A stretch of DNA of 64,000 nucleotides from Pseudomonas paraversuta (GTDB taxonomy: Bacteria; Pseudomonadota; Gammaproteobacteria; Pseudomonadales; Pseudomonadaceae): the NCBI RefSeq assembly GCF_904063065.1, contig NZ_CAJFCL010000008.1, positions 124,001 through 188,000 on the forward strand. The letters are read 5' to 3'. The notes beneath the pieces were generated by a model that had not been told where the DNA came from, ran no database searches, and was given only the letters and a program-made list of their open reading frames with translations. The position numbers and the translations under genes are program-made. Of this stretch, positions 42,313 through 50,390 are shown piece by piece. Position 1 is the stretch's first letter. Every line of letters starts with the position of its first letter.

Positions 42313-42582
42313 ATGTCGTTTACCCCTGAGTTGGTTGCCGAACTGGAAGTCCTCGCACAATTTAGTCTGGACAGTTCCCAGGAGGGTTTGAAAGTCCATC
42401 AAAGCGCTGATAAAAAGCTGGTTGAAGCTGCCAAGCGCCTGTATGCAAAAGATCTGATCACTCAGCCGGATGGTGGTTACCTCACGAGCCTGGGACGTGA
42501 TGCAGTTGAACATGTGCAAACCCTGTTGACGATTCTGACTACCAAGCCTTTTGTAGCCGTACCCCTGGCAGAACTTGCCTGA
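42313..42582 (+). CDS. TIGR02647 family protein
   Basis: 89 residues, ATG 42313 preceded by CTGGAG. Small alpha-helical protein with core ELEVLAQFSLDSSQEGLKVHQSADKKLVEAAKRLYAKDLITQPDGGYLTSLGRDAVEHVQ, which reads like a winged-helix domain (helix, helix, then GGYLT turn), so DNA binding is plausible. Known only as a conserved gammaproteobacterial family. It is the nearest upstream neighbour of the adenylate cyclase gene, 178 bp away. Confidence 0.82.
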   Translation: MSFTPELVAELEVLAQFSLDSSQEGLKVHQSADKKLVEAAKRLYAKDLITQPDGGYLTSLGRDAVEHVQTLLTILTTKPFVAVPLAELA

Positions 42583-42760
42583 CGCCACGCATCGCCCTCG
42601 GGATCTAAAAGAATCATGATTCCGCGGGCACACTTCCTGCCCGCGTAAAAAATCTGACGTCAAAAACACAATCGTTCTAAGCCTTTCTTGTGGCTGGCTG
42701 TAAACTCCCGTTCTGTAGCTCCCTACTCTTTCTTACCTGGCGAGCCGGTTTGAGTGTGAA

Positions 42761-44095
42761 ATGACACCCCACCCTGAAATGCATTGCGCCTTCCATGAGG
42801 GAGTTGACCGACCGATTCTCAATCAACTGCGTGGGCGCTTCCTGACGGTCAATCAAGGACGTCTGGCCCGTGCAATGGAAGGCCTGGCACCACGTCAGCA
42901 GCGATTGCTGAACCTGCTGGCGCTGCTATTTCATGTGAACCACCCGTTATTGCCCGGCTATGTGTCGGACTGCACCCCGACCGGGGTGTCAGGTTATGAA
43001 CCCGATGCCGACACACTCGCCCTTGCGCAGCATCTTGTCTGCAACTTTTCCTACACGAGCTGTTCAGCCAGGCCGCAGTTGATTCATGGGCTTTTTTTGA
43101 TGGGCAGTCTGGGGACGTTGGCCCAGACCGATCAAAGCGACATGGATGTGTGGCTTTGCCATGGTCCGGATTTGTCGCAAGTGGCGTTGCAGGCATTGCG
43201 CAATAAATGCCATCGCCTGGAGCAGTGGGCGGCGAGCCAGGGCTGTGAAGCCCACTTCTATCTGATCGACGCGCAACGCTTTGCGCGGGGCGAACGTGAG
43301 GTTCAGCCGTGTTCGGGCAATGGCAGCACAACGCAGCACAATTTGCTGCTCGATGAGTTTTATCGCACCGCCATCTGGCTCGCGGGGCGCATACCGCTGT
43401 GGTGGTGGGTGCCGGTCAATGCAGAAGTCCGGTATGACGAGTTCACCCGTAATTTGTTGAGCAAAGGCCTGATCGGATCCGGTGAGGTGATTGATCTGGG
43501 GCATCTGGCGCACATTCCGCCAGGCGAGTTCCTGGGCGCCGGGCTGTGGCAATTGTTCAAGGGCATAGAGTCGCCCTACAAGTCGGTGCTCAAGCTGTTA
43601 CTGATTGAGGTCTATGCCAGCGAGCACCCGCAGGTGCACTGCCTGAGCCTGAGTTTCAAGCAGGCGGTATACGCCAACCAGTTGAATCTCGATGAGCTGG
43701 ACCCTTACGTGGTGGTGTACCGGCGTATCGAGCGCTACCTGATTGCCCGTGGTGACCTGCGACGACTGGAACTGGTGCGCCGCAGCCTGTACCTGAAGGT
43801 TAATTGCAATCTGACCGGCAGCGCCGTACCGCGCGGGGTGCCGTGGCAGCGCCAGTTGCTTGAGCGCCTTACCCGAGAGTGGGGCTGGGGGGAGTGTCAG
43901 CTGGCTTCGCTCGACAATCGTTCGCAGTGGAAGGCTGAAGAGGCCTGCCACGAACGCCTGGCGCTGGCTCAAGAGCTGAGTGTCAGCTATCGGTTTTTGA
44001 GCCGGTTCGCCCTTGATGAGCAGGCTGGCGCGCTGCAAAGAAGCTGGGGTAGCGCCGCGAAGCCGAGCGCTACCGTCGTGACGTCGGGGGCTTAA
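42761..44095 (+). CDS. cyaA: Class I adenylate cyclase, catalytic half only
   Basis: 444 residues against roughly 850-950 for full-length enterobacterial and Pseudomonas CyaA. The nucleotidyltransferase core is intact: GSLGTLAQTDQSDMDVWLCH gives Gly115, Ser116 and metal-binding Asp127 and Asp129. Similarity runs through QELSVSYRFLSRFALDEQ (about 420), close to the catalytic/regulatory boundary, then a short unrelated tail ends the protein. Its stop overlaps that of convergent rnk by 4 bp, so nothing of the C-terminal half remains in any frame. A constitutive cAMP synthase or a decayed gene are both possible; the clean reading frame favours the first. Confidence 0.85.
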   Translation: MTPHPEMHCAFHEGVDRPILNQLRGRFLTVNQGRLARAMEGLAPRQQRLLNLLALLFHVNHPLLPGYVSDCTPTGVSGYEPDADTLALAQHLVCNFSYTSCSARPQLIHGLFLMGSLGTLAQTDQSDMDVWLCHGPDLSQVALQALRNKCHRLEQWAASQGCEAHFYLIDAQRFARGEREVQPCSGNGSTTQHNLLLDEFYRTAIWLAGRIPLWWWVPVNAEVRYDEFTRNLLSKGLIGSGEVIDLGHLAHIPPGEFLGAGLWQLFKGIESPYKSVLKLLLIEVYASEHPQVHCLSLSFKQAVYANQLNLDELDPYVVVYRRIERYLIARGDLRRLELVRRSLYLKVNCNLTGSAVPRGVPWQRQLLERLTREWGWGECQLASLDNRSQWKAEEACHERLALAQELSVSYRFLSRFALDEQAGALQRSWGSAAKPSATVVTSGA

Positions 44096-44505
44096 GCGGT
44101 AAAGTCGGCGGGGGCTTTTGGCTGGTATTCCACTTCGAGCAGTTCCAGCTTGAGGGTTTTGCCGCCCGGCGCGGGCCAGTTGATGTGCTGGCCTACTTGC
44201 AGACCCAGCAGTGCGCTGCCAACGGGCGCCAGAATCGAAATCTTGCCTTCGTCCGCATTGGCGTCCTTGGGGTAAACCAGGGTCAGGCGATAGTCCTTGC
44301 CACTGCTTTCTTCGCGGCAATGGACACGCGAGTTCATGGTCACAACGCCAGCAGGCACTTCTTCGTGGCCGACGATGGTTTCGGCGCGATCGAGTTCAGC
44401 TTGCAAAGCCTCAACGCCAGGAGTCGTTTCCGGCAGGCTGTCGATGAGTTGCTCAAGACGCTGAACGTCCAGACGGGTGAGGATGAGTGGGGTTGGGGTG
44501 CTCAT
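44092..44505 (-). CDS. rnk: Regulator of nucleoside diphosphate kinase Rnk
   Basis: 137 residues from ATG 44505. An N-terminal short coiled-coil (LTRLDVQRLEQLIDSLP) is followed by the GreA/Rnk C-terminal FKBP-like domain with ISILAPVGSALLGLQVGQHINWP. Rnk binds RNA polymerase near the secondary channel and affects Ndk and alginate in P. aeruginosa. Convergent with cyaA, overlapping 4 bp. Preceded by a structured leader. Confidence 0.93.
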   Translation of the reverse strand: MSTPTPLILTRLDVQRLEQLIDSLPETTPGVEALQAELDRAETIVGHEEVPAGVVTMNSRVHCREESSGKDYRLTLVYPKDANADEGKISILAPVGSALLGLQVGQHINWPAPGGKTLKLELLEVEYQPKAPADFTA

Positions 44506-44529
44506 GACCTGGCAGACTCCTTTTTTCTG

Positions 44530-44591
44530 CACAAAAAAGCAAAACCCCGCCGGAAAATGGCGGGGTTTTGACGAACCTCGTTAGTGCGAGG
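44530..44591 (-). promoter_or_regulatory. rnk leader: terminator hairpin plus short stem-loop
   Basis: Read on the minus strand: stem-loop CCTCG-CACTAA-CGAGG (44591-44576), then CAAAACCCCGCC with GGCGGGGTTTTG (44570-44540) and a C followed by six T, a full intrinsic terminator 35 bases before the rnk start codon. A hairpin plus terminator directly before rnk is the pattern of the predicted rnk-leader attenuator. The same structure also ends the upstream cyaY-DUF1289 transcript, so it may be only a terminator. Confidence 0.65.
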
Positions 44592-44649
44592 CGAACCCGG
44601 ACACTACCACAGCAAAATAAATACACAAGCTGGTGACAGTGATCCGGGG

Positions 44650-44865
44650 TCAGTGGCCTGGCATGCGGCGTTGCCGGGCCTGTTCACAAATCACCCGACG
44701 CCGCTGGTCGTCTGCCGAGCGCCACTCGCGGATATCTTCAACGTGGCGAAAGCAGCCCAGACACACTTTGTGTTCATCCAGCCGGCAAGTGCTGATACAT
44801 GGGGACGGCACTGCCGGACTGATATTGCTGTACAGGGGTTTAGCGGGTTTAGCAGGAGCAGTCAC
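44650..44865 (-). CDS. DUF1289 family protein
   Basis: 71 residues. Contains the DUF1289 cysteine pattern SPCISTCRLDEHKVCLGCFRHVEDIREW (21-48), with four cysteines suited to a metal or Fe-S site, and a basic C-terminus. Starts 2 bp after the cyaY stop, so probably on one transcript with frataxin, which would fit an iron-sulfur connection; this is inference. Confidence 0.85.
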   Translation of the reverse strand: MTAPAKPAKPLYSNISPAVPSPCISTCRLDEHKVCLGCFRHVEDIREWRSADDQRRRVICEQARQRRMPGH

Positions 44866-44867
44866 AA

Positions 44868-45200
44868 TCAGATCTCTTCAAATTCCAGCTCGGCGCCTGC
44901 GTGTTCCTTGGTCAGCCGATGGACCATTTCGCTGAGCAACTCGTCGCTTTTATCGCACTTCCACGAACTGCGTTTTTCATCGTAGTCAAAGTGAAAACCG
45001 CCATTGGGAGCGGCAAGCCAGAGCTGAAGCACAGGTGCCTGGCGGCTGAAGATCAGCGCTTTGCCATTCTCAAACTTGACCGTCAGGATTCCGGCGGAAT
45101 TTTCTACATCTACGTCCAGATTACAGTCGTCGAAGATGTCTTCCAGATTTTCCTGGGTGGCATCGACCAGATCGTGAAAACGGGCTTCAGTCAAACTCAT
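44868..45200 (-). CDS. cyaY: Iron donor protein CyaY (frataxin)
   Basis: 110 residues. Frataxin fold: acidic first helix MSLTEARFHDLVDATQENLEDIFDD with the iron-binding Asp/Glu ridge, then strands GILTVKFENGKALIFSRQAPVLQLWLAA and FHFDYDEKRSSWKC. Modulates IscS activity in Fe-S cluster assembly. Divergent from lptM, in the order conserved with PAO1 (PA5275-PA5276). Confidence 0.96.
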   Translation of the reverse strand: MSLTEARFHDLVDATQENLEDIFDDCNLDVDVENSAGILTVKFENGKALIFSRQAPVLQLWLAAPNGGFHFDYDEKRSSWKCDKSDELLSEMVHRLTKEHAGAELEFEEI

Positions 45201-45363
45201 GGTGGAACCTCGTAGTGTCTAGTCATGCTCGGAACTCGCAAGATACGGGCGCTCCAGGCCGATTGCAAACCCTAAGACAGCGTTCGGCCAACCACCACTG
45301 ATTATCCAGACAGGTGCTCCTGTTCGAGCTGTCTGCTGCATAGGCAAGCTGGTAGGCGCTGGG

Positions 45364-45369
45364 TATACT
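45364..45369 (+). promoter_or_regulatory. Putative -10 element of the lptM-lysA operon
   Basis: TATACT in GGGTATACTCGGG, 34 bases before the lptM start; the corresponding -35 is weak (TAGGCA). The only good -10 in the 203-bp divergent gap with cyaY. Confidence 0.45.
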
Positions 45370-45403
45370 CGGGCGCAATTAACGCTTTCCAAAGGATTTC
45401 GCC

Positions 45404-45559
45404 ATGAAGCGCCTGATCTCTTCTATTGCTGCGCTCGTCGCGGTCGCCTGCCTTGTTTCTGCCTGTGGTCAAAAAGGTCCGCTGTATCTGCCCGATGACA
45501 GCCAAAACCCCGATGACCAAGCGAAATCGTCGCAATCGCAAGCGCATAAGCACCAATAA
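45404..45559 (+). CDS. lptM: LPS translocon maturation lipoprotein LptM
   Basis: 51 residues, too small to be noticed by length alone. Signal peptide MKRLISSIAALVAVACLVSAC with lipobox VSAC and lipidated Cys21, then the conserved GQKGPLYLP motif that contacts the LptDE complex, and a hydrophilic tail. Formerly YifL or LppL. RBS-like AAAGGA at 45391-45396. lysA follows 9 bp later, so they are co-transcribed, as in most gammaproteobacteria. Confidence 0.93.
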   Translation: MKRLISSIAALVAVACLVSACGQKGPLYLPDDSQNPDDQAKSSQSQAHKHQ

Positions 45560-45568
45560 GGGAACACC

Positions 45569-46816
45569 ATGGACGCTTTTAACTATCGGGACGGCGAGCT
45601 GTTCGCCGAAGGTGTCGCACTGACGGCCATTGCCGAGCGCTTTGGCACGCCGACGTACGTTTATTCCCGGGCGCACATCGAGGCGCAATACAACGCTTTT
45701 GCCAATGCGCTGGACGGCATGCCGCACCTGGTGTGTTTTGCGGTCAAGGCCAACTCCAACCTGGGCGTGCTCAATGTCCTGGCGCGTCTGGGCGCCGGTT
45801 TCGACATTGTGTCCCGTGGTGAGCTGGAGCGTGTGCTGGCCGCGGGCGGCTCGGCAGACAAAATCGTGTTTTCCGGTGTCGGCAAGACCCGCGACGACAT
45901 GCGTCGCGCCCTGGAAGTGGGCGTGCACTGTTTCAACGTCGAGTCCACCGATGAGCTGGAGCGCCTGCAAGTGGTGGCCGCCGAGCTGGGTGTTCGCGCG
46001 CCGGTTTCGCTGCGGGTCAACCCGGACGTCGATGCGGGGACGCATCCGTACATCTCCACCGGCCTCAAGGAAAACAAGTTCGGCATCGCCATTGCCGATG
46101 CCGAGGATGTGTACATCCGCGCCGCCCAGTTGCCGAACCTGGAAGTGGTTGGCGTCGATTGCCATATCGGTTCGCAACTGACCACCCTCGAGCCTTTCAT
46201 CGATGCCCTCGACCGCCTGCTGGGGCTGGTTGATCGCCTGGGCGATTGCGGCATCTATCTGCGTCATATCGACCTTGGCGGTGGCCTGGGTGTGCGTTAC
46301 CGCGATGAAGAGCCGCCACTGGCCGGGGATTACATCAAGGCCGTGCGCGAGCGTCTCGACGGTCGTGATCTGGCGCTGGTATTTGAGCCGGGCCGTTTTA
46401 TTGTGGCCAACGCGGGCGTACTGTTGACCCAGGTTGAGTATCTCAAGCACACCGAGCACAAAGATTTCGCCATCGTCGATGCGGCCATGAACGACCTGAT
46501 TCGCCCGGCGCTGTACCAGGCCTGGATGGACGTGACTGCGGTTCGCCCGCGTGACACTCAGGCCCGTGCTTACGACATCGTGGGGCCGATCTGCGAAACC
46601 GGCGACTTCCTGGCAAAAGACCGCCAGTTGGCGCTGGCTGAAGGTGATTTGCTGGCTGTGCATTCGGCCGGTGCCTACGGCTTTGTCATGAGCTCGAACT
46701 ACAACACCCGTGGTCGCGCCGCAGAAATTCTGGTGGATGGCGACCAGGCGTTTGAAGTTCGCCGCCGCGAGACCGTAGCTGAGTTGTTTGCCGGCGAAAG
46801 CCTGTTGCCGGAGTAA
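45569..46816 (+). CDS. lysA: Diaminopimelate decarboxylase
   Basis: PLP enzyme that makes L-lysine from meso-DAP. 415 residues. Lys60 in CFAVKANSNLG forms the Schiff base; HIGSQLTTLEPF, DLGGGLGVRY and EPGRFIVANAG bind the cofactor phosphate; CETGDFLAKDR supplies the subunit-bridging cysteine. Four bases separate it from dapF, which makes its substrate. Confidence 0.98.
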   Translation: MDAFNYRDGELFAEGVALTAIAERFGTPTYVYSRAHIEAQYNAFANALDGMPHLVCFAVKANSNLGVLNVLARLGAGFDIVSRGELERVLAAGGSADKIVFSGVGKTRDDMRRALEVGVHCFNVESTDELERLQVVAAELGVRAPVSLRVNPDVDAGTHPYISTGLKENKFGIAIADAEDVYIRAAQLPNLEVVGVDCHIGSQLTTLEPFIDALDRLLGLVDRLGDCGIYLRHIDLGGGLGVRYRDEEPPLAGDYIKAVRERLDGRDLALVFEPGRFIVANAGVLLTQVEYLKHTEHKDFAIVDAAMNDLIRPALYQAWMDVTAVRPRDTQARAYDIVGPICETGDFLAKDRQLALAEGDLLAVHSAGAYGFVMSSNYNTRGRAAEILVDGDQAFEVRRRETVAELFAGESLLPE

Positions 46817-46820
46817 TCCC

Positions 46821-47651
46821 ATGTTGCTGCGTTTTACTAAAATGCACGGGCTGGGCAATGACTTCATGGTTCTCGACCTGGTCAGCCAGCACGCGCATAT
46901 TTTGCCCAAGCATGCCAAGCAATGGGGTGATCGGCACACGGGCGTCGGTTTCGATCAGCTGTTGCTGGTCGAAGCGCCGAGCAATCCTGAGGTGGACTTC
47001 CGTTACCGGATCTTCAACTCCGACGGTTCCGAAGTTGAGCAGTGCGGTAACGGTGCACGCTGCTTCGCGCGCTTTGTGCTCGACAAGCGTTTGACCACCA
47101 AGCGCCAGTTCAAGGTCGAAACCAAAGGCGGCATTATCGAACTGAATGTGCGCAGCGACGGGCAAATCAGCGTCGACATGGGGCCGCCGCGACTGGTCCC
47201 CGAAGAGATCCCGTTCATTGCCGACGCCCAGGCGCTGAGCTATGAACTGGATGTCGACGGCCAGCGCGTTGAACTGGCAGCCGTCTCGATGGGCAACCCC
47301 CATGCGGTGTTGCGCGTTGACGATATCAACGCTGCGCCGGTGCATGAACTGGGGCCAAAAATTGAACATCACCCGCGCTTTCCGGCGCGGGTCAATGTCG
47401 GTTTTCTGCACGTTATAGATCGTCAGCGCGGGCAACTGCGGGTCTGGGAGCGTGGTGCCGGGGAAACCCAGGCCTGCGGTACCGGTGCCTGTGCCGCGGC
47501 AGTGGCGGCGATCAGCCAGGGCTGGATGGACTCGCCGTTGATTCTGGATTTGCCCGGTGGACGCCTGTCCATCGAGTGGGCAGGCCCGGGTCATTCGGTG
47601 ATCATGACCGGCCCGGCGATGCGTGTTTACGAAGGACAAGTCCGTTTATGA
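46821..47651 (+). CDS. dapF: Diaminopimelate epimerase
   Basis: Cofactor-free epimerase converting LL-DAP to meso-DAP for lysine and peptidoglycan. 276 residues from ATG 46821; the frame is open 33 bases earlier, inside lysA, but MLLRFTKMHGLGNDF is the family start. Paired catalytic cysteines: Cys75 in SEVEQCGNGARC and the second in GETQACGTGACA near 220. Directly follows lysA. Confidence 0.98.
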   Translation: MLLRFTKMHGLGNDFMVLDLVSQHAHILPKHAKQWGDRHTGVGFDQLLLVEAPSNPEVDFRYRIFNSDGSEVEQCGNGARCFARFVLDKRLTTKRQFKVETKGGIIELNVRSDGQISVDMGPPRLVPEEIPFIADAQALSYELDVDGQRVELAAVSMGNPHAVLRVDDINAAPVHELGPKIEHHPRFPARVNVGFLHVIDRQRGQLRVWERGAGETQACGTGACAAAVAAISQGWMDSPLILDLPGGRLSIEWAGPGHSVIMTGPAMRVYEGQVRL

Positions 47652-47664
47652 GTGAGCGCTAACG

Positions 47665-48381
47665 ATGACCGACAAGCCACAGTCTGCAGATCTCGAAATG
47701 CCTGCTGAAACCCCGGAGGCGGCGACGGTTGCGGCCTATCTGCAAGCTCACCCGGATTTCTTCAGCCAGCGTGAGGAGTTGCTCCTGTCGCTGCGGATTC
47801 CTCACCAGCGCGGCGATACGATTTCGCTGGTAGAACGACAGCTGGAACTGTTGCGTGGCCGTAATATCGAGATGCGTCATCGTTTGTCACAGTTGATGGA
47901 CGTAGCCCGCGACAACGATCGGCTGTTCGAAAAAACCCGTCGTCTGAACCTTGCCTTGATGGACGCCACCAGCCTTGAAGAGCTGGTGATTGCCGTCGAA
48001 GACAGCCTGCGTCAGGACTTTCAGGTGCCGTTCGTCAGCCTGGTGCTGTTTGGTGACAATCCCATGCCGGTCGGTCGTTGGGTCAGCAGCGCCGATGCTC
48101 AGCGTGCCCTGGGTGGCTTGCTGACTGAAGGCAAGGCCGTCAGTGGCAGCTTGCGTGAGCATGAACTGGACTTTTTGTTCGGTGAAGAGCAGCGCAAAGA
48201 GATTGGTTCCACCGCGGTGGTGGCTCTCAATCATCTGGGGCTGCATGGTGTTCTGGCCCTTGCCAGCCGCGATCCGCAGCACTACAAAAGCTCGGTAGGC
48301 ACGCTGTTCCTCGGTTATATCGCGCAAGTACTGGGCCGTGTATTGCCGCGCTTCACCAACGCCCTGCGCCCGGTACGTTAG
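47665..48381 (+). CDS. DUF484 family protein
   Basis: 238 residues. The N-terminus VAAYLQAHPDFFSQREELLLSLRIPHQRGDTISLVERQLELLRGRN (14-60) is the DUF484 hallmark, leading through a coiled coil to a GAF-like domain (about 95-235). Found between dapF and xerC in nearly all Pseudomonas. A signalling or scaffold role is presumed; no function is proved. Two bases separate it from xerC. Confidence 0.93.
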   Translation: MTDKPQSADLEMPAETPEAATVAAYLQAHPDFFSQREELLLSLRIPHQRGDTISLVERQLELLRGRNIEMRHRLSQLMDVARDNDRLFEKTRRLNLALMDATSLEELVIAVEDSLRQDFQVPFVSLVLFGDNPMPVGRWVSSADAQRALGGLLTEGKAVSGSLREHELDFLFGEEQRKEIGSTAVVALNHLGLHGVLALASRDPQHYKSSVGTLFLGYIAQVLGRVLPRFTNALRPVR

Positions 48382-48383
48382 TC

Positions 48384-49280
48384 ATGGAGCGACAGCTGGA
48401 CGCTTACTGCACCCACCTGCGCAGTGAGCGCCAAGTGTCGCCCCATACGCTGCAGGCCTACCGCCGCGACCTGAACAAGGTGCTGGCGTTTTGCAGCAAA
48501 GAATCAATTGCCGGCTGGCGCGCACTGGATATCCAGCGCCTGCGCCAACTGGTGTCGCGTCTGCATCAGCAAGGCCAGTCCTCACGCAGCATTGCCCGCT
48601 TGTTGTCGGCAGTGCGAGGGCTCTATCACTATCTAAATCGTGAAGGCCTGTGCGATCACGACCCGGCCAATGGCCTGGCGCCGCCCAAAGGCGAGCGTCG
48701 CTTGCCCAAAACCCTGGACACGGACCGGGCTCTGCAATTGCTTGAGGGCGCGGTTGAAGACGAATTTCTGGCCCTGCGCGACCAGGCCATCCTGGAGCTG
48801 TTCTACTCATCGGGGCTGCGCCTGTCAGAGCTCACGGGGCTCAATCTGGATCAGCTCGACCTGGCCGACGGACTGGTTGAAGTACTCGGCAAGGGCAGCA
48901 AGACCCGGGTGCTGCCAGTGGGCAGAAAGGCCCGTGAGGCGCTGCAGGCGTGGTTGCCGTTGCGGGCACTGGCCAACCCGGAGGATGACGCCGTGTTTGT
49001 CAGTCAGCGTGGCAGGCGTCTTGGGCCGCGGGCCATTCAGTTGCGGGTCAAGGCCGCCGGCGAGCGCGAGTTGGGGCAAAACCTGCATCCGCACATGTTG
49101 CGTCATTCATTTGCCAGCCATTTGCTGGAGTCCTCCCAGGACTTGCGCGCCGTGCAAGAATTACTCGGGCATGCCGACATCAAGACCACTCAAATCTATA
49201 CCCATCTGGATTTCCAGCATCTGGCAACGGTCTATGACAGCGCCCACCCAAGGGCCAAACGCAGTAAGGGCAATGAATGA
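48384..49280 (+). CDS. xerC: Tyrosine recombinase XerC
   Basis: With XerD resolves chromosome dimers at dif. 298 residues. N-terminal SAM-like core-binding domain (about 1-95) and catalytic domain with Arg146 (GLRLSELTG), Lys170 region (LGKGSKTR), His237 and Arg240 (HPHMLRH), His263 and nucleophile Tyr272 (IYTHLD). Known as sss in Pseudomonas, where it also affects root colonisation. Last 4 bp overlap the following HAD gene. Confidence 0.97.
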   Translation: MERQLDAYCTHLRSERQVSPHTLQAYRRDLNKVLAFCSKESIAGWRALDIQRLRQLVSRLHQQGQSSRSIARLLSAVRGLYHYLNREGLCDHDPANGLAPPKGERRLPKTLDTDRALQLLEGAVEDEFLALRDQAILELFYSSGLRLSELTGLNLDQLDLADGLVEVLGKGSKTRVLPVGRKAREALQAWLPLRALANPEDDAVFVSQRGRRLGPRAIQLRVKAAGERELGQNLHPHMLRHSFASHLLESSQDLRAVQELLGHADIKTTQIYTHLDFQHLATVYDSAHPRAKRSKGNE

Positions 49281-49969
49281 CCATTGAGTTGATTACCTTC
49301 GACCTCGACGACACCCTGTGGGATACCGCGCCGGTGATTGTCAGTGCTGAAACCCGGTTGCGCGAATGGTTGGTTGCCAATGCACCAAAAGTGGGCGCGC
49401 TGGACGTTGCGGCGTTTCAGGCACTGCGTCAGCAGGTATTGAGCGACGAGCCGCAATTGCGTCACCGAATCAGCGCGCTGCGCCGGCGGGTGTTATTCCA
49501 TGCATTGCAGGGCGCGGGTTACATGAACGCTGCAACCCTGGCAGACCAGGCATTTGAGGTGTTCATCGAGGCCCGGCATGCGCTGCAGCTGTTCCCGCAG
49601 GCAGAGCCGGTACTGACGATACTGGCCCGGGATTACAACCTGGGCGTGGTGACCAACGGCAACGCCGATGTGCGGCGCATCGGCCTGGGGCATCACTTCA
49701 AGTTCGTGCTGTGCGCCGAAGACATCGGTATTGCCAAGCCGGATGCGCGCCTGTTTCACGAGGCACTGGTGCGTGGCGGCAATATCTCGCCTGCGGCAGC
49801 CGTGCACGTGGGCGATCACCCCGGTGATGATATTGCCGGAGCCCAGCAGGCGGGCATGCGCGCGATCTGGTTCAACCCCGGCGGCAAGCGCTGGGAAGGC
49901 GACAAGGCTGCGGATGCCGAGATCGGCTGCCTGAGTGAGTTGCCGGCGGTGTTGAAACACATTTTGTAG
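49277..49969 (+). CDS. yigB: HAD hydrolase, YigB-like (FMN phosphatase)
   Basis: 230 residues. Motif I FDLDDTLWDT (8-17), motif II VVTNGNAD, lysine in IAKPDARLF, and HVGDHPGDDIAGAQQAGM. E. coli YigB, also downstream of xerC, hydrolyses FMN, so a role in riboflavin metabolism is likely. The ATGA overlap with xerC shows coupling; the operon ends at the terminator at 50014. Confidence 0.9.
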   Translation: MTIELITFDLDDTLWDTAPVIVSAETRLREWLVANAPKVGALDVAAFQALRQQVLSDEPQLRHRISALRRRVLFHALQGAGYMNAATLADQAFEVFIEARHALQLFPQAEPVLTILARDYNLGVVTNGNADVRRIGLGHHFKFVLCAEDIGIAKPDARLFHEALVRGGNISPAAAVHVGDHPGDDIAGAQQAGMRAIWFNPGGKRWEGDKAADAEIGCLSELPAVLKHIL

Positions 49970-50013
49970 AGCAAGCTCGCTCCTGCAGAAGATGGGCCAA
50001 GGCTGCAGACACA

Positions 50014-50042
50014 AAAAAACCCGCAGCGACGGCGGGTTTTTT
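50014..50042. terminator. Bidirectional Rho-independent terminator
   Basis: AAAAAACCCGC (50014-50024) with GCGGGTTTTTT (50032-50042), 7-base loop. Ends the lptM-to-yigB operon on the plus strand and sutA on the minus strand. Confidence 0.9.
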
Positions 50043-50063
50043 CTTCAAGCCGGCAATAAATCC

Positions 50064-50390
50064 TTAGATAGGACGGCTGCCGTACTTGTTGTCAGGCTTC
50101 TTGGGTGGGTCTGCCACCACGTTGGCCTCGACTTCCTGCACCTTGCCACCTTTGGACAAAAACTCCTCCATGGCACGGGCCAGAGCATCACGCTCCTTGT
50201 TTTTGGCTTCTACACTCGGCAGGTCATCAATCGACACTGCAGCCTTGGATTTACCTTTGGCTGCCGGAACCGGAGCATCATCGCCACTGTCGTCGTCTGC
50301 AACGTCTTCGGCTGCCGCTTCCAGGCCTTCCTCGGTTTCGTCCTCGTCACCTACTTCGAGGTCATCATTTTCCAGATCGTCGTCGCTCAT
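50064..50390 (-). CDS. sutA: Transcriptional regulator SutA
   Basis: 108 residues. The first half is very acidic and probably disordered (MSDDDLENDDLEVGDEDETEE...), the middle is one helix (VEAKNKERDALARAMEEFLSKG), and the tail DPPKKPDNKYGSRPI is short and basic. In P. aeruginosa SutA binds RNA polymerase and boosts ribosomal and housekeeping genes during slow growth. The strong helix and C-tail identity support the call. A promoter-like TAGAAT lies about 320 bp upstream, so a long leader is possible. Confidence 0.93.
   Translation of the reverse strand: MSDDDLENDDLEVGDEDETEEGLEAAAEDVADDDSGDDAPVPAAKGKSKAAVSIDDLPSVEAKNKERDALARAMEEFLSKGGKVQEVEANVVADPPKKPDNKYGSRPI

Noticed and set aside
45302..46939. 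Minus-strand open frame of 545 codons across lysA
   Set aside because: Antisense to lptM and lysA; no family similarity.
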